Assembly: GCA_030836185.1 (NCBI GenBank)
Contig: JAURQH010000074.1
Location: 1 to 53,058, forward strand
Source of the DNA: Planctomycetota bacterium
Lineage (GTDB): Bacteria > Planctomycetota > Planctomycetia > Planctomycetales > Planctomycetaceae
DNA length: 53,058 bases
Reading direction: 5' to 3'
Shown: in pieces, positions 25,564 through 33,576 of the stretch
Layout: the number at the start of each line of letters is the position of its first letter
Position numbering within the stretch: the stretch's first letter is position 1
Notes under the pieces: generated by a model
What the model was told of the DNA's origin: nothing
Seen by the model: only the letters and a program-made list of their open reading frames with translations
Databases searched by the model: none
Translations under genes and position numbers: made by a program

Positions 25564-26676
25564 TTAGTGAATCAGTTGTGACGACCAGAACTGTGTCAGC
25601 CGTTCGGCGGCTTGTTCGACTTGGAAATGGTCTTCCATTCGTTTGCGTGCCGTCGATGCAAGTTTTTTACCGAAATCGGAATCTGACAGCACTCGTTGGA
25701 TGTGCTGAACTGCGGTTTCGACATCATCGACGGGGAACAGCAAAGCGGATTGATTGTGTTCGACGATTTCTGAACTACCACCGACGTCGGTCGCGACTAT
25801 CGGGCATCCCGAAGAGGCGGCTTCGAGCAGGACCCGCCCCAGAGGTTCCTGCCTGGCGGGATGAAATAGCAGATCGAATTCATTCATCAAGTGTGGAATG
25901 TCCTCTCGAAACCCGAAACGATGCAGGTGAGAACTCAATCCCAGTGATTCAAACCCGGCATCAATGGCGGCGTCGAAATCAATCGATTCCTGTTTGGTCG
26001 AATAGCGTTCTCCCACTGGACAGAAATGAATGTCATTCGCTCGACAATCCAATTTCGCCGCGACTTTAGCTAGCAAGTCGTGCCCTTTACGCAGACAGAT
26101 TTGACCGACATTGCCGATGAGGATCGCCGAATCGAGCAAACCAAGTTCTTGCCGTAGCAGTCCATTGTTTCTGGGCTGAAACTGAACGAGGTCAATGCCG
26201 TTATGGATCACGGTGACGATATCTTGCGAGACTCCTTGTTGGACATGGAAGTCGGCGGTTGCCTGAGAGACAGCGACCAGGTTTTGAATTTGATTGAGAT
26301 CGTTCACGGCCTTTTTGCTGAGCTTCATGATGTCGCGTAGATGGCCGGTCGTCGGAATGGCGATTTCGTTAGCAATGCTTCCCAAAAGTCGAGACATACT
26401 GAGACTATTAGCGTGCAACAGGTTGGGACAATATTGTTTGAGGAGAGGTCGCAATTCATCGAGTGCTTCAGGCGGTTTCAATTTTCCATCGGGTGTATGG
26501 ATCGAATAGTTGATGACGGGAATGTTCAACTCTCGAACTTTGTCTGCCAAGGAGCCGTTGGTTGGTAACCAGGCAGAAACCTCAAATTGGTCAATATGCT
26601 TGAGGACGGAGAGCATGGAGAACTCACCGCCGCTGAGTGACGGGAATTCAAACAGGATGGCGATGTGAGGTTTCAC
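25564..26676 (-). CDS. GT4-family glycosyltransferase
   Basis: A 370-residue GT-B retaining glycosyltransferase. The N-terminal half has the FEFPSLSGGEFSML loop that faces the acceptor. The C-terminal half holds IGNVGQICLRKGHDLL and the E-x7-E motif in EPLGRVLLEAASSGCPIVA, followed by TDVGGSSEIVEHNQSALLF. There is no signal peptide, so it acts at the cytoplasmic face. It starts with GTG at 26676, overlapping the DUF420 stop by four bases (GTGA), so it is translationally coupled. The product (glycolipid, exopolysaccharide or small glycoside) cannot be told. Confidence 0.9.
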   Translation of the reverse strand: MKPHIAILFEFPSLSGGEFSMLSVLKHIDQFEVSAWLPTNGSLADKVRELNIPVINYSIHTPDGKLKPPEALDELRPLLKQYCPNLLHANSLSMSRLLGSIANEIAIPTTGHLRDIMKLSKKAVNDLNQIQNLVAVSQATADFHVQQGVSQDIVTVIHNGIDLVQFQPRNNGLLRQELGLLDSAILIGNVGQICLRKGHDLLAKVAAKLDCRANDIHFCPVGERYSTKQESIDFDAAIDAGFESLGLSSHLHRFGFREDIPHLMNEFDLLFHPARQEPLGRVLLEAASSGCPIVATDVGGSSEIVEHNQSALLFPVDDVETAVQHIQRVLSDSDFGKKLASTARKRMEDHFQVEQAAERLTQFWSSQLIH

Positions 26677-27161
26677 GCGACGAATGCAAAGTAATAGAAA
26701 AGGAGCCCAGTAATCGATGTGAGAGTGATGTCAATCGTCGAGGCCCAGGCCATTTTTTTGTGCAGTGGGCTGTGATCGCCGGGAAGTGGTGGAGAAGGAA
26801 ATCTTTTGAGAGCATAGACGATGGTAACAATCCATAAGATTGGTGTCGTGATCGCAAACACCAAGTGAATCCAGAGTAGAGAATGGACGAATGAGAATTC
26901 TTCGGGCGTCAATGGCACATCTCGTTTGGCGACGATGTTTTCCCATCCCCCATGAACAATTTGCAGGTCAATTTCAAAGGCTCCCACAGTCAATAACAGG
27001 ACAATGCCTAAGGCGAGCTGCATGGTTTTATGGAGATGGAATTTGTGTTTGTATTTGACGACGTAGATCGAATACAGCAGAGCCGGGACGACGGCCGCCA
27101 GCGCACAGACGACAAGATCGAGCATAAAAGAAGTTTTGAAACCGAGAAATCCATCCGCCAT
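26673..27161 (-). CDS. DUF420-like membrane protein
   Basis: A 162-residue protein with four hydrophobic helices, at about 11-33, 45-62, 90-115 and 140-160. Conserved-looking histidines sit at helix edges (KFHLHKTMQ, FVHSLLWIHL, HSPLHKKMAW). This fits the DUF420 family, whose Bacillus member CtaM/YozB takes part in cytochrome aa3 maturation. No oxidase gene is nearby, so that role is only suggested. It lies upstream of and overlaps the glycosyltransferase gene. A strong terminator at 27259-27293 isolates it from the gene above. Confidence 0.75.
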   Translation of the reverse strand: MADGFLGFKTSFMLDLVVCALAAVVPALLYSIYVVKYKHKFHLHKTMQLALGIVLLLTVGAFEIDLQIVHGGWENIVAKRDVPLTPEEFSFVHSLLWIHLVFAITTPILWIVTIVYALKRFPSPPLPGDHSPLHKKMAWASTIDITLTSITGLLFYYFAFVA

Positions 27162-27258
27162 CGCTGTCTGTTCCCAATTGTGTAATGAGCTTTGATTGTA
27201 GTCTCTGAAGTGTGAAAGTCACGCCCGAGCGACAATCCAGTCTTGGCATGAGCGCATC

Positions 27259-27293
27259 AAAAAGCCCTTCGGCAGAATTCTCCACCGAAGGGC
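27259..27293 (-). terminator. Rho-independent terminator after the 545-residue secreted protein gene
   Basis: On the minus strand GCCCTTCGG (27285-27293) pairs with CCGAAGGGC (27264-27272) around a 12-base loop and is followed by five T. It lies 27 bases past the stop at 27320 and before the DUF420 start. Confidence 0.9.
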
Positions 27294-27319
27294 CGGGAAT
27301 CATGTCTTCAATTCAATCA

Positions 27320-28957
27320 TCAGTTTCTCGGAAAAGGGTTTCCTGAAGCGAGAGGGCCGTTTCCGCCATCTTGCGTCAGCGTACGAACTTCAACCAATGT
27401 TGGGCCGATATGAGCGGCCAGACGTGCCAAGTGGGCACGGTCTTCATTCGTACTACGCGAAATATAGCTGTGGACAACACGCCACTGTTCGTAGAGATCA
27501 TCGCTGATCGTACGCAGTTTATTCGCGTTGCTGCCGTTTAAGGACTGCTGATGGAAGTTGGCCGACAGTTCCGCGAACCGAGCAGTCGATTCTTCGGCCT
27601 GTCGTCGATAGTTCACCTGCACGTGTGACAGCCAAAGCTTGGTGTCCATGTGCAAGTGTTCTGACAGGTTTTGCAATGACGCACCCAGTTCCACGGCCTT
27701 ACGTCGATCGAACTGTTCTTCCAGAACCAAACCATCACGTAAATCGTGAACATGCTGATCGATGGCATTCAAGACATTCAAAGCGGCTTGTGAACGAATC
27801 GGTTTGAACATGGTGATAAATTCGGTTTGTGATTCTTCGATGTAGCGGAAGGCATCCACCATATCTTCCCGCGATCCGTTGCTATCGACGATGTCTGTGA
27901 AGTTTTCACAAACGCCGTAAAATGCATCGGCGGTCGAGAGCACGAATTCTGGATTCGGCAATGTAATCAATAGTTTCAGTGGAGTGCGTGCAAAAAATTG
28001 ATCCACTTCTTTCTTGAGCAATGAAGTTTGGTAGACGAGTTGTTGGCGATCAATTTCATGAGGCATCCACAACAATTCGTGAACAGCCCGATCCGATTCG
28101 TTGATCCGACGCAATGATCGTTCGATATAACGATTATCGTATGATTGCAGCTTGGTCATCATAGGACCCCAAATGCTGCTGAACCGTCCATACTCAGTTT
28201 TGATTGTGCTGTATTCCACATTGTCGCGGATCAATAAACTAATGTGCCTCACCTGTTGCTGAGCCTTACCACCTTCGAGCAACAACGTACGCCGATCATT
28301 CGAGTCGCTGATCTCGTAGTTTATCTCTTCGAGCAAGTTTTCAAAATCAACATTGAGGCTCGCCAACGTACGAGTCAATTCGTAAGTATTCATCTGCGGA
28401 CGCACATCGAGTTGCTTGATCAAATCGGACGAGATTTGATCGAGGCGAGATGCCAGTCGATCCTGTTGTTGCGAAAGCCCTTGCAGTTGATCTAATTTGA
28501 AGGACACGCTGCGCCAATCACGGTCGATGGTTTTGATATCATCCAGCAGAATGCTCCAGTCGTTTCCTTGCTCAGTCTTGTCGGCAAGAATCGAGGAACG
28601 TGCCCGCAATCGATACAAATCGGGAAGAATCTGATTCAACCCAGCGATCCGGCGGGAGTCCGCGGAGAGTGATAATGCCAGATCATCACAATCGCGAGTA
28701 AAAGATCTCAATGCTGTGTGAATTTCTCGGGAGTTATCAACAACGCGTTTAGGAGCAGGTTGAGCGGCTCCCAAGGCCGGGTTATTTTTGTTCTCCATCA
28801 TCTGGAGCTCATTTTGGATAATCTCTTTAAGGTAATTGTCGAGAAGTTCGCGACGGTCGGCCTGAGCCGAAACTGGTGCCACGCTGGTCACGACGAAGAC
28901 CAAGGCAAGAATGCCTGCGAGCCAGTGGCGCACACGGCCTGCGGGAGAGCTGAACAT
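27320..28957 (-). CDS. Secreted alpha-helical protein of unknown function
   Basis: A 545-residue exported protein. The signal peptide (HWLAGILALVFVVTSVAP, cut near VSAQA, residue 32) is clear. The rest is almost wholly helical and rich in Arg, Asp, Leu and Gln, with coiled-coil segments such as LDQLQGLSQQQDRLASRLDQ (about residue 160-180). There are no cysteine pairs, metal motifs or enzymatic signatures. The ATG at 28957 has AAGGA nine bases upstream and gives a proper signal peptide; the frame extends 29 codons further. It is monocistronic, with a strong terminator. A structural or envelope role is possible. I do not recognise the family. Confidence 0.7.
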   Translation of the reverse strand: MFSSPAGRVRHWLAGILALVFVVTSVAPVSAQADRRELLDNYLKEIIQNELQMMENKNNPALGAAQPAPKRVVDNSREIHTALRSFTRDCDDLALSLSADSRRIAGLNQILPDLYRLRARSSILADKTEQGNDWSILLDDIKTIDRDWRSVSFKLDQLQGLSQQQDRLASRLDQISSDLIKQLDVRPQMNTYELTRTLASLNVDFENLLEEINYEISDSNDRRTLLLEGGKAQQQVRHISLLIRDNVEYSTIKTEYGRFSSIWGPMMTKLQSYDNRYIERSLRRINESDRAVHELLWMPHEIDRQQLVYQTSLLKKEVDQFFARTPLKLLITLPNPEFVLSTADAFYGVCENFTDIVDSNGSREDMVDAFRYIEESQTEFITMFKPIRSQAALNVLNAIDQHVHDLRDGLVLEEQFDRRKAVELGASLQNLSEHLHMDTKLWLSHVQVNYRRQAEESTARFAELSANFHQQSLNGSNANKLRTISDDLYEQWRVVHSYISRSTNEDRAHLARLAAHIGPTLVEVRTLTQDGGNGPLASGNPFPRN

Positions 28958-29332
28958 GATTCCGAATCCTTTCAAGAAGCCTGTTGCGGGTATTTCTACG
29001 AGGAAGCTAGTGAAATTGCTTCCTGTTTTCCGGGTGGTTTTCATCCCATAGATGAGGTCAAGACTTGCTTCAAACGGGATTCTCTTCGCAACCCCATCCT
29101 TGAAATGTTGGGAGTGATAACAATTTCCGGTTCGGGGGGAAAGATCGATTCTTGAGGAAAATTGCTGAAAATCACCTTAAACTGATCAAAAATAAACTGT
29201 TTGGAAACCAGAAGGCTAACCGATGGAGAGAGTATGAGGTGTCTAAAGGGGCATCTTCCCACCTGAGTAAAGTAGAATATTGTGAAAGATCCTGAAGAAT
29301 TTGTCTCGACTGACAGGGCAGGAGATCCTTTG

Positions 29333-29346
29333 AGATCCCGGGATCT
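29333..29346. promoter_or_regulatory. 14-bp perfect palindrome
   Basis: AGATCCCGGGATCT equals its own reverse complement. A partial copy (GGAGATCC) lies just before it. It has no loop and no T-tract, so a dimeric protein site is more likely than an RNA hairpin. Confidence 0.35.
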
Positions 29347-29524
29347 TGGAAAATCGTGCTTGACTTTTCAGTCACATTCGCTTCTGCTTATGATTAAAGA
29401 GTGACGATTCTCAAGCCCGAGAATTGCATCCCACCAAGATTTGATGAGATACCTACCACACAACTTTGATTGGCGCTCACTTAATTTAGGAGAAGCCAAC
29501 AAGCTCCCTGCCTGCAAGTTATCC

Positions 29525-29551
29525 AGTTTCACAAAACGCGTTTTGGAAACT
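29525..29551. promoter_or_regulatory. 27-bp near-perfect palindrome upstream of the set 2 operon
   Basis: The arms AGTTTCaCAAAACG and CGTTTTGGAAACT are reverse complements apart from one extra A on the left. The centre is CGCG with no loop. It ends 80 bases before the DUF1501 start codon, a good place for an operator. Confidence 0.4.
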
Positions 29552-29631
29552 TTGATCCAACTTTATACAATATCGATTGTCACAGCCTGGATTTGACAGT
29601 CGTCAACCTGACACAAACCAAGGAGAGAAGT

Positions 29632-30927
29632 ATGAGCCTGTTTCCGTCACGTCGCGATTTCATGCATGTCGGTTTTATGGGTGGTCTGGGTTTGACACTC
29701 ACCGACTTCCTGAGAATGAAGTCGAATGCCGATATCAAGAACTACGAAACTAAAGAGGGTACCGCGAAGTCGGTCATCTTCATCTATCTACCCGGTGGTA
29801 TGGCTCACCAGGAGTCTTTCGATCCGAAACCGTTTGCTCCGATTGAGTATCGCGGTCCGATGAAACACATCGAGACTAAGTTGCCGGGTGTCTTTTTTAA
29901 TGAGAACATGAAAGAGACTGCCAAGATCGCCGACAAAATTACGGTCTGCCGTTCGATGACACACGGTGAAGCCGCTCACGAACGTGGCACACACAACATG
30001 TTCACCGGATATCGTCCGAGTCCTGCGCTGTCATTCCCGAGTATGGGGTCTGTGATCTCGCACGAGTTTGGTCCTCGTACGGCAATTCCTCCTTACGTGG
30101 CAATTCCTAATCAGCCGAACGAGTTCGCCGGTACCGGTTATCTGAGTTCTTCGTTTGCACCATTTTCGGTGGGTTCCGATCCTGCATCGAGCAACTTCAC
30201 CGTCCGCGACCTGACGTTGCCAGGTGGTGTTGATGATAATCGATTCACTCGTCGTCGAAATATTCTCGATGCCGTCAACGACCATTTTGTCAGTAAGGAA
30301 AAAGCCGACTCGCTGAACGCCGTTGATACGTTCTACAAACGTGCCTATGGGATGGTGAGTTCTCAAGAAGCTCGCGAAGCTTTTGATATCAATAAGGAAG
30401 ACGCCAAGTTGCGAGATGCTTACGGTCGTAATCAGGCCGGTGCCCGTATGTTGCTGGCCCGTCGATTGGTTGAAGGGGGAGCCCGCTTCATCACCATGAC
30501 TTATGGTGGCTGGGATATGCATAATAACATCGAGCAGTCGATGGATGGCCAAATGCCATCGTTCGACAAAGCCTTTGCGACATTGATCTCAGACCTCGAT
30601 CAACGCGGTTTGCTGGATACCACAATGGTATGTGTTGCCTCGGAATTCGGTCGAACGCCCAAAATCAACGCCACTGCTGGTCGCGATCACTGGCCAAAAG
30701 TCTTCAGCGTCGTGCTTGCCGGTGGTGGATTCAAGCGAGGTAGCATCTATGGTTCCTCAAATGCCACTGCCAGTGAGCCGGAAGTTGATGCCTTGAATGT
30801 TCAGGATTGGGCCACCACGATCTACCACAACCTTGGCATTGTTGCCGACAAAGAATTAATGGCACCCGGCGATCGCCCAATTGAGATCGTCGATGGTGGT
30901 AAGGTGCGACAAGAACTGTTGGCTTAA
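29632..30927 (+). CDS. DUF1501 protein, set 2
   Basis: A 431-residue DUF1501 protein. SRRDFMHVGFMGGLGLTLTD near the N-terminus is a twin-arginine-type signal with a modest hydrophobic core. Motifs are IYLPGGMAHQESFDPKP, LARRLVEGGARFITMTYGGW and VASEFGRTPKINATAGRDHW, as in the other two copies here. AAGGAG lies seven bases before the ATG at 29632; a TTG-started extension from 29593 is not needed. It heads a probable four-gene operon with a PPC protein, a PSD1-type protein and a cytochrome-WD40 protein. The reaction is unknown. Confidence 0.9.
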   Translation: MSLFPSRRDFMHVGFMGGLGLTLTDFLRMKSNADIKNYETKEGTAKSVIFIYLPGGMAHQESFDPKPFAPIEYRGPMKHIETKLPGVFFNENMKETAKIADKITVCRSMTHGEAAHERGTHNMFTGYRPSPALSFPSMGSVISHEFGPRTAIPPYVAIPNQPNEFAGTGYLSSSFAPFSVGSDPASSNFTVRDLTLPGGVDDNRFTRRRNILDAVNDHFVSKEKADSLNAVDTFYKRAYGMVSSQEAREAFDINKEDAKLRDAYGRNQAGARMLLARRLVEGGARFITMTYGGWDMHNNIEQSMDGQMPSFDKAFATLISDLDQRGLLDTTMVCVASEFGRTPKINATAGRDHWPKVFSVVLAGGGFKRGSIYGSSNATASEPEVDALNVQDWATTIYHNLGIVADKELMAPGDRPIEIVDGGKVRQELLA

Positions 30928-30996
30928 ACCGTCAACTGTGTTTTGTCCTCCTCCTTCCCGCCTCAAGATTTTCCCGCCTGGATGAACAACTTGGGT

Positions 30997-31025
30997 CGAA
31001 GCAGCCGATGTGATGGTTTGCTTCG
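30997..31025. repeat. Hairpin between DUF1501 and PPC genes
   Basis: CGAAGCA (30997-31003) pairs with TGCTTCG (31019-31025) around a 15-base loop. It stands 26 bases before the start of the PPC gene and is not followed by a T-run. It might modulate processing or stability of the operon transcript. Confidence 0.3.
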
Positions 31026-31051
31026 GCCCGTCCGTTCAAATGGAGTTTGCT

Positions 31052-33496
31052 ATGACCCGGATGACTCAAACGATCTGTTTCGTTGGCTTGATTGCTCTCA
31101 CAGTTTCGAGTGTTTTGCTTGAAGCTGCCGACCCTCGACTGACCTTAATTCGTCCGCGAGGAGGGCAGCGTGGCACCGAAGTTGAATTGTTGCTCAGCGG
31201 TAATCGACTCGAAGATGCAGAGCAGATCCTGTTTCACTCAGAAGGTTTTGAGCAAATTGGCATCGAAGCTGTCAACGCGAACTCATTCAAAGCCAAGGTG
31301 AAAATTGCTCACGAAGTCAGGCTGGGTGAGCATGTCATGGCGGTCCGCACGAAAAGCGGAATATCCGATTACCATACATTTTGGGTCGGCCCATATCCTT
31401 CTGCTGCTGAAAAAGAACCCAATTCGACGTTCGAACAACCACAGGAAGTCGAACTGACCAATCAAACGATGGAAGGTCGGATCGACAACGAAGACGTCGA
31501 TTACTTCCGCGTCAACGCAAAGAAGGGTCAAAGAATTAGTGTTGAAGTGGAAGGGTTAAGGCTCGGTAATACCCTCTTTGATCCTTACTGTGCGATTCTC
31601 GACAAAGATCGATTTGAGTTGGCTGCTTGTGATGATACGCCTTTGCTGTACCAAGACTGTATGGCAAGCGTTGTTGCTCCCGAAGATGGTGTTTACATCA
31701 TTGAAATTCGCGATTCTTCTTATCGTGGTAACGGAGCTTCGTATTATCGGGCGCATCTCGGGACATTCCCGCGTCCCACAGCCGTTTATCCGGCTGGTGG
31801 TCAACTTGGACAAGAAGTTGACGTGACCTACTTAGGAATGCCTGCAGCCGAACTCAAAGCGAAGGTAAAGCTTCCTGCAACGCAGAGTGAAGATTTTGGC
31901 GTGTTGGCGGAAGATGCTGGCGGGCTTTCAGCTTCTCCTAATACCTTCCGATTGTTTCCGCACGGAAATGTTTTGGAGGTTGAGCCCAATGAAGATCGTA
32001 CCAAGGCAACTCCCGCCACAATGCCAAATGCGTTCAATGGAATCATTCAAGCTGATGGCGATGTCGATTTCTTCAAGTTCACCGCCAAGAAGAATGAAAC
32101 ATGGGAAATTCACTGTCACGCACGGTCACTGCGATCTCCGCTTGATCCCGTCATGAATCTCTACGATGCCAATGGTAAAGGGCTTACTGGAAATGATGAT
32201 GCCAACCGCTCACCTGATAGTTACTTTCGTTACAAGTTTCCTGCGGACGGTGAATATTCGATTCGTGTCACCGACCATTTAAAGCGTGGCGGTGCTGATT
32301 TTGTCTACCGCATCGAATTCACGCCGGTCACTCCAAGTATCGATCTGGGGATTCCGCGGGTGACTCGCTACGGTCAGGAACGTCAGACCATTTATGTGCC
32401 ACGCGGAAATCGTATTGCAACTCGCATGACAATCCGCCGTCAAAACTTTGGCGGGGATGTGATTCTGAGCGGAGAAGGTTTGCCGCAAGGGATGACGATG
32501 CAGGCTTTACAGGTTCCTGCCAACATGTCGACATGGCCGGTTCTATTTGAAGCGGCCGCAGATGCCCCTATAGGAGGTAAGCTGCTGGACTTCACCTGTA
32601 AGCCAGCCGACGAGAAGCAAACCGTGACCGGTCACTTCAAGAACTTTGCGGACATGGTTCGCTATCAAAATGCCCAGATTCTTTGGGGGCGCCCCGTTGA
32701 TCAACTTGCGATTGCCGTCATTGAAGAGTCGCCGTATTCATTGGAGATTGTGCAACCAAAAGTCCCCATCGTGCAAAATGGATCGATGGCTTTGAAAATC
32801 ATCGCACATCGTAAAGAGGGCTTTACCAAAAAAATTCGCGTAGAGTTTCCCTTTCGTTCCCCCGGTATCGGGACTCGAAGTTACATTGACATTCCTGAAG
32901 GAAAGAGCGAAGTGATTTATTCGCTCAACGCCAACTCGAATGCAGCAGTGGGAAAATGGCCTGTTTTCGCACTTGGTCTTGCTGATGGGGGGAAAGGGAC
33001 TGTTATGGTGTCCTCTCAAATGGCAACTCTCGAAGTGGCCCCTCCGTTCGTGCAACTGGCACTTGAAAGAGCGGCAACCGAACAGGGGAAACCGGCTGAC
33101 ATCATTTGCAAAGTCACAACCAGCACACCCTATGAGGGGGATGCGACTGTCAAACTTGTCGGACTTCCTCACAAAGCTGAAGCTGTTGAGATGAAGCTCA
33201 ATAAAGAAACTGCGGAACTGATTTTCAAAGTGAATACAGCCGTGGAAAGCCCGGTGGGAAAACACAAGAACATTTATTGTCAATTGGTGGTGACTCAAAA
33301 TGGTGAGCCCATTGCTCATCGCTTGGGGAGTACTCAACTTCAGATAGATAAGCCGTTGCCGCCACCAAAAGAGAAACCAAAAGCTCAGCCGGTCGCGAAA
33401 AAAGTTGAACCAAAACCAGCCGCACCAAAAGTGTTGACACCGCTGGAAAAATTGCGGCTGGAAGCGGAAAAACGTAAGGAAGCGTCGCAGAAGTAA
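31052..33496 (+). CDS. Secreted PPC-domain protein, set 2
   Basis: An 814-residue exported protein. The signal peptide (ICFVGLIALTVSSVLL) ends near EAAD at about residue 27. An Ig/IPT-like N-terminal segment with PRGGQRGTEVELLLSG is followed by two bacterial pre-peptidase C-terminal-like domains. These are near 120-225 (EKEPNSTFEQPQEVE, DVDYFRVNAKKGQ) and 309-410 (VEPNEDRTKATPA, DVDFFKFTAKKNE). Then come beta-sandwich modules and a Lys/Pro-rich tail (about 770-814). The ATG at 31052 has GGAG six bases away. No catalytic residues are seen; it is probably a binding or scaffold partner. Confidence 0.85.
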   Translation: MTRMTQTICFVGLIALTVSSVLLEAADPRLTLIRPRGGQRGTEVELLLSGNRLEDAEQILFHSEGFEQIGIEAVNANSFKAKVKIAHEVRLGEHVMAVRTKSGISDYHTFWVGPYPSAAEKEPNSTFEQPQEVELTNQTMEGRIDNEDVDYFRVNAKKGQRISVEVEGLRLGNTLFDPYCAILDKDRFELAACDDTPLLYQDCMASVVAPEDGVYIIEIRDSSYRGNGASYYRAHLGTFPRPTAVYPAGGQLGQEVDVTYLGMPAAELKAKVKLPATQSEDFGVLAEDAGGLSASPNTFRLFPHGNVLEVEPNEDRTKATPATMPNAFNGIIQADGDVDFFKFTAKKNETWEIHCHARSLRSPLDPVMNLYDANGKGLTGNDDANRSPDSYFRYKFPADGEYSIRVTDHLKRGGADFVYRIEFTPVTPSIDLGIPRVTRYGQERQTIYVPRGNRIATRMTIRRQNFGGDVILSGEGLPQGMTMQALQVPANMSTWPVLFEAAADAPIGGKLLDFTCKPADEKQTVTGHFKNFADMVRYQNAQILWGRPVDQLAIAVIEESPYSLEIVQPKVPIVQNGSMALKIIAHRKEGFTKKIRVEFPFRSPGIGTRSYIDIPEGKSEVIYSLNANSNAAVGKWPVFALGLADGGKGTVMVSSQMATLEVAPPFVQLALERAATEQGKPADIICKVTTSTPYEGDATVKLVGLPHKAEAVEMKLNKETAELIFKVNTAVESPVGKHKNIYCQLVVTQNGEPIAHRLGSTQLQIDKPLPPPKEKPKAQPVAKKVEPKPAAPKVLTPLEKLRLEAEKRKEASQK

Positions 33497-33576
33497 GAAG
33501 CGATCTGTTTTAGCTACTTTCCTGTAAGTTTAAAATAACGACAACATCCTATTTATGGTGTTTTTTGAGGTCACTC

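Larger units (their letters stand above)
28958..29631. other. Long divergent intergenic region with two palindromes
   Basis: This 674-bp stretch separates the secreted helical protein gene (minus) from the DUF1501 gene of set 2 (plus). I see no coding sequence. It holds a 14-bp perfect palindrome (29333-29346) and a 27-bp near-perfect one (29525-29551). Its size and these symmetric sites suggest a regulated promoter for the operon at 29632-38987. Confidence 0.55.

Noticed and set aside
29360-29394. TTGACT and TATGAT as a sigma-70 promoter
   Set aside because: The spacer is 23 bases, too long for the usual 16-19.
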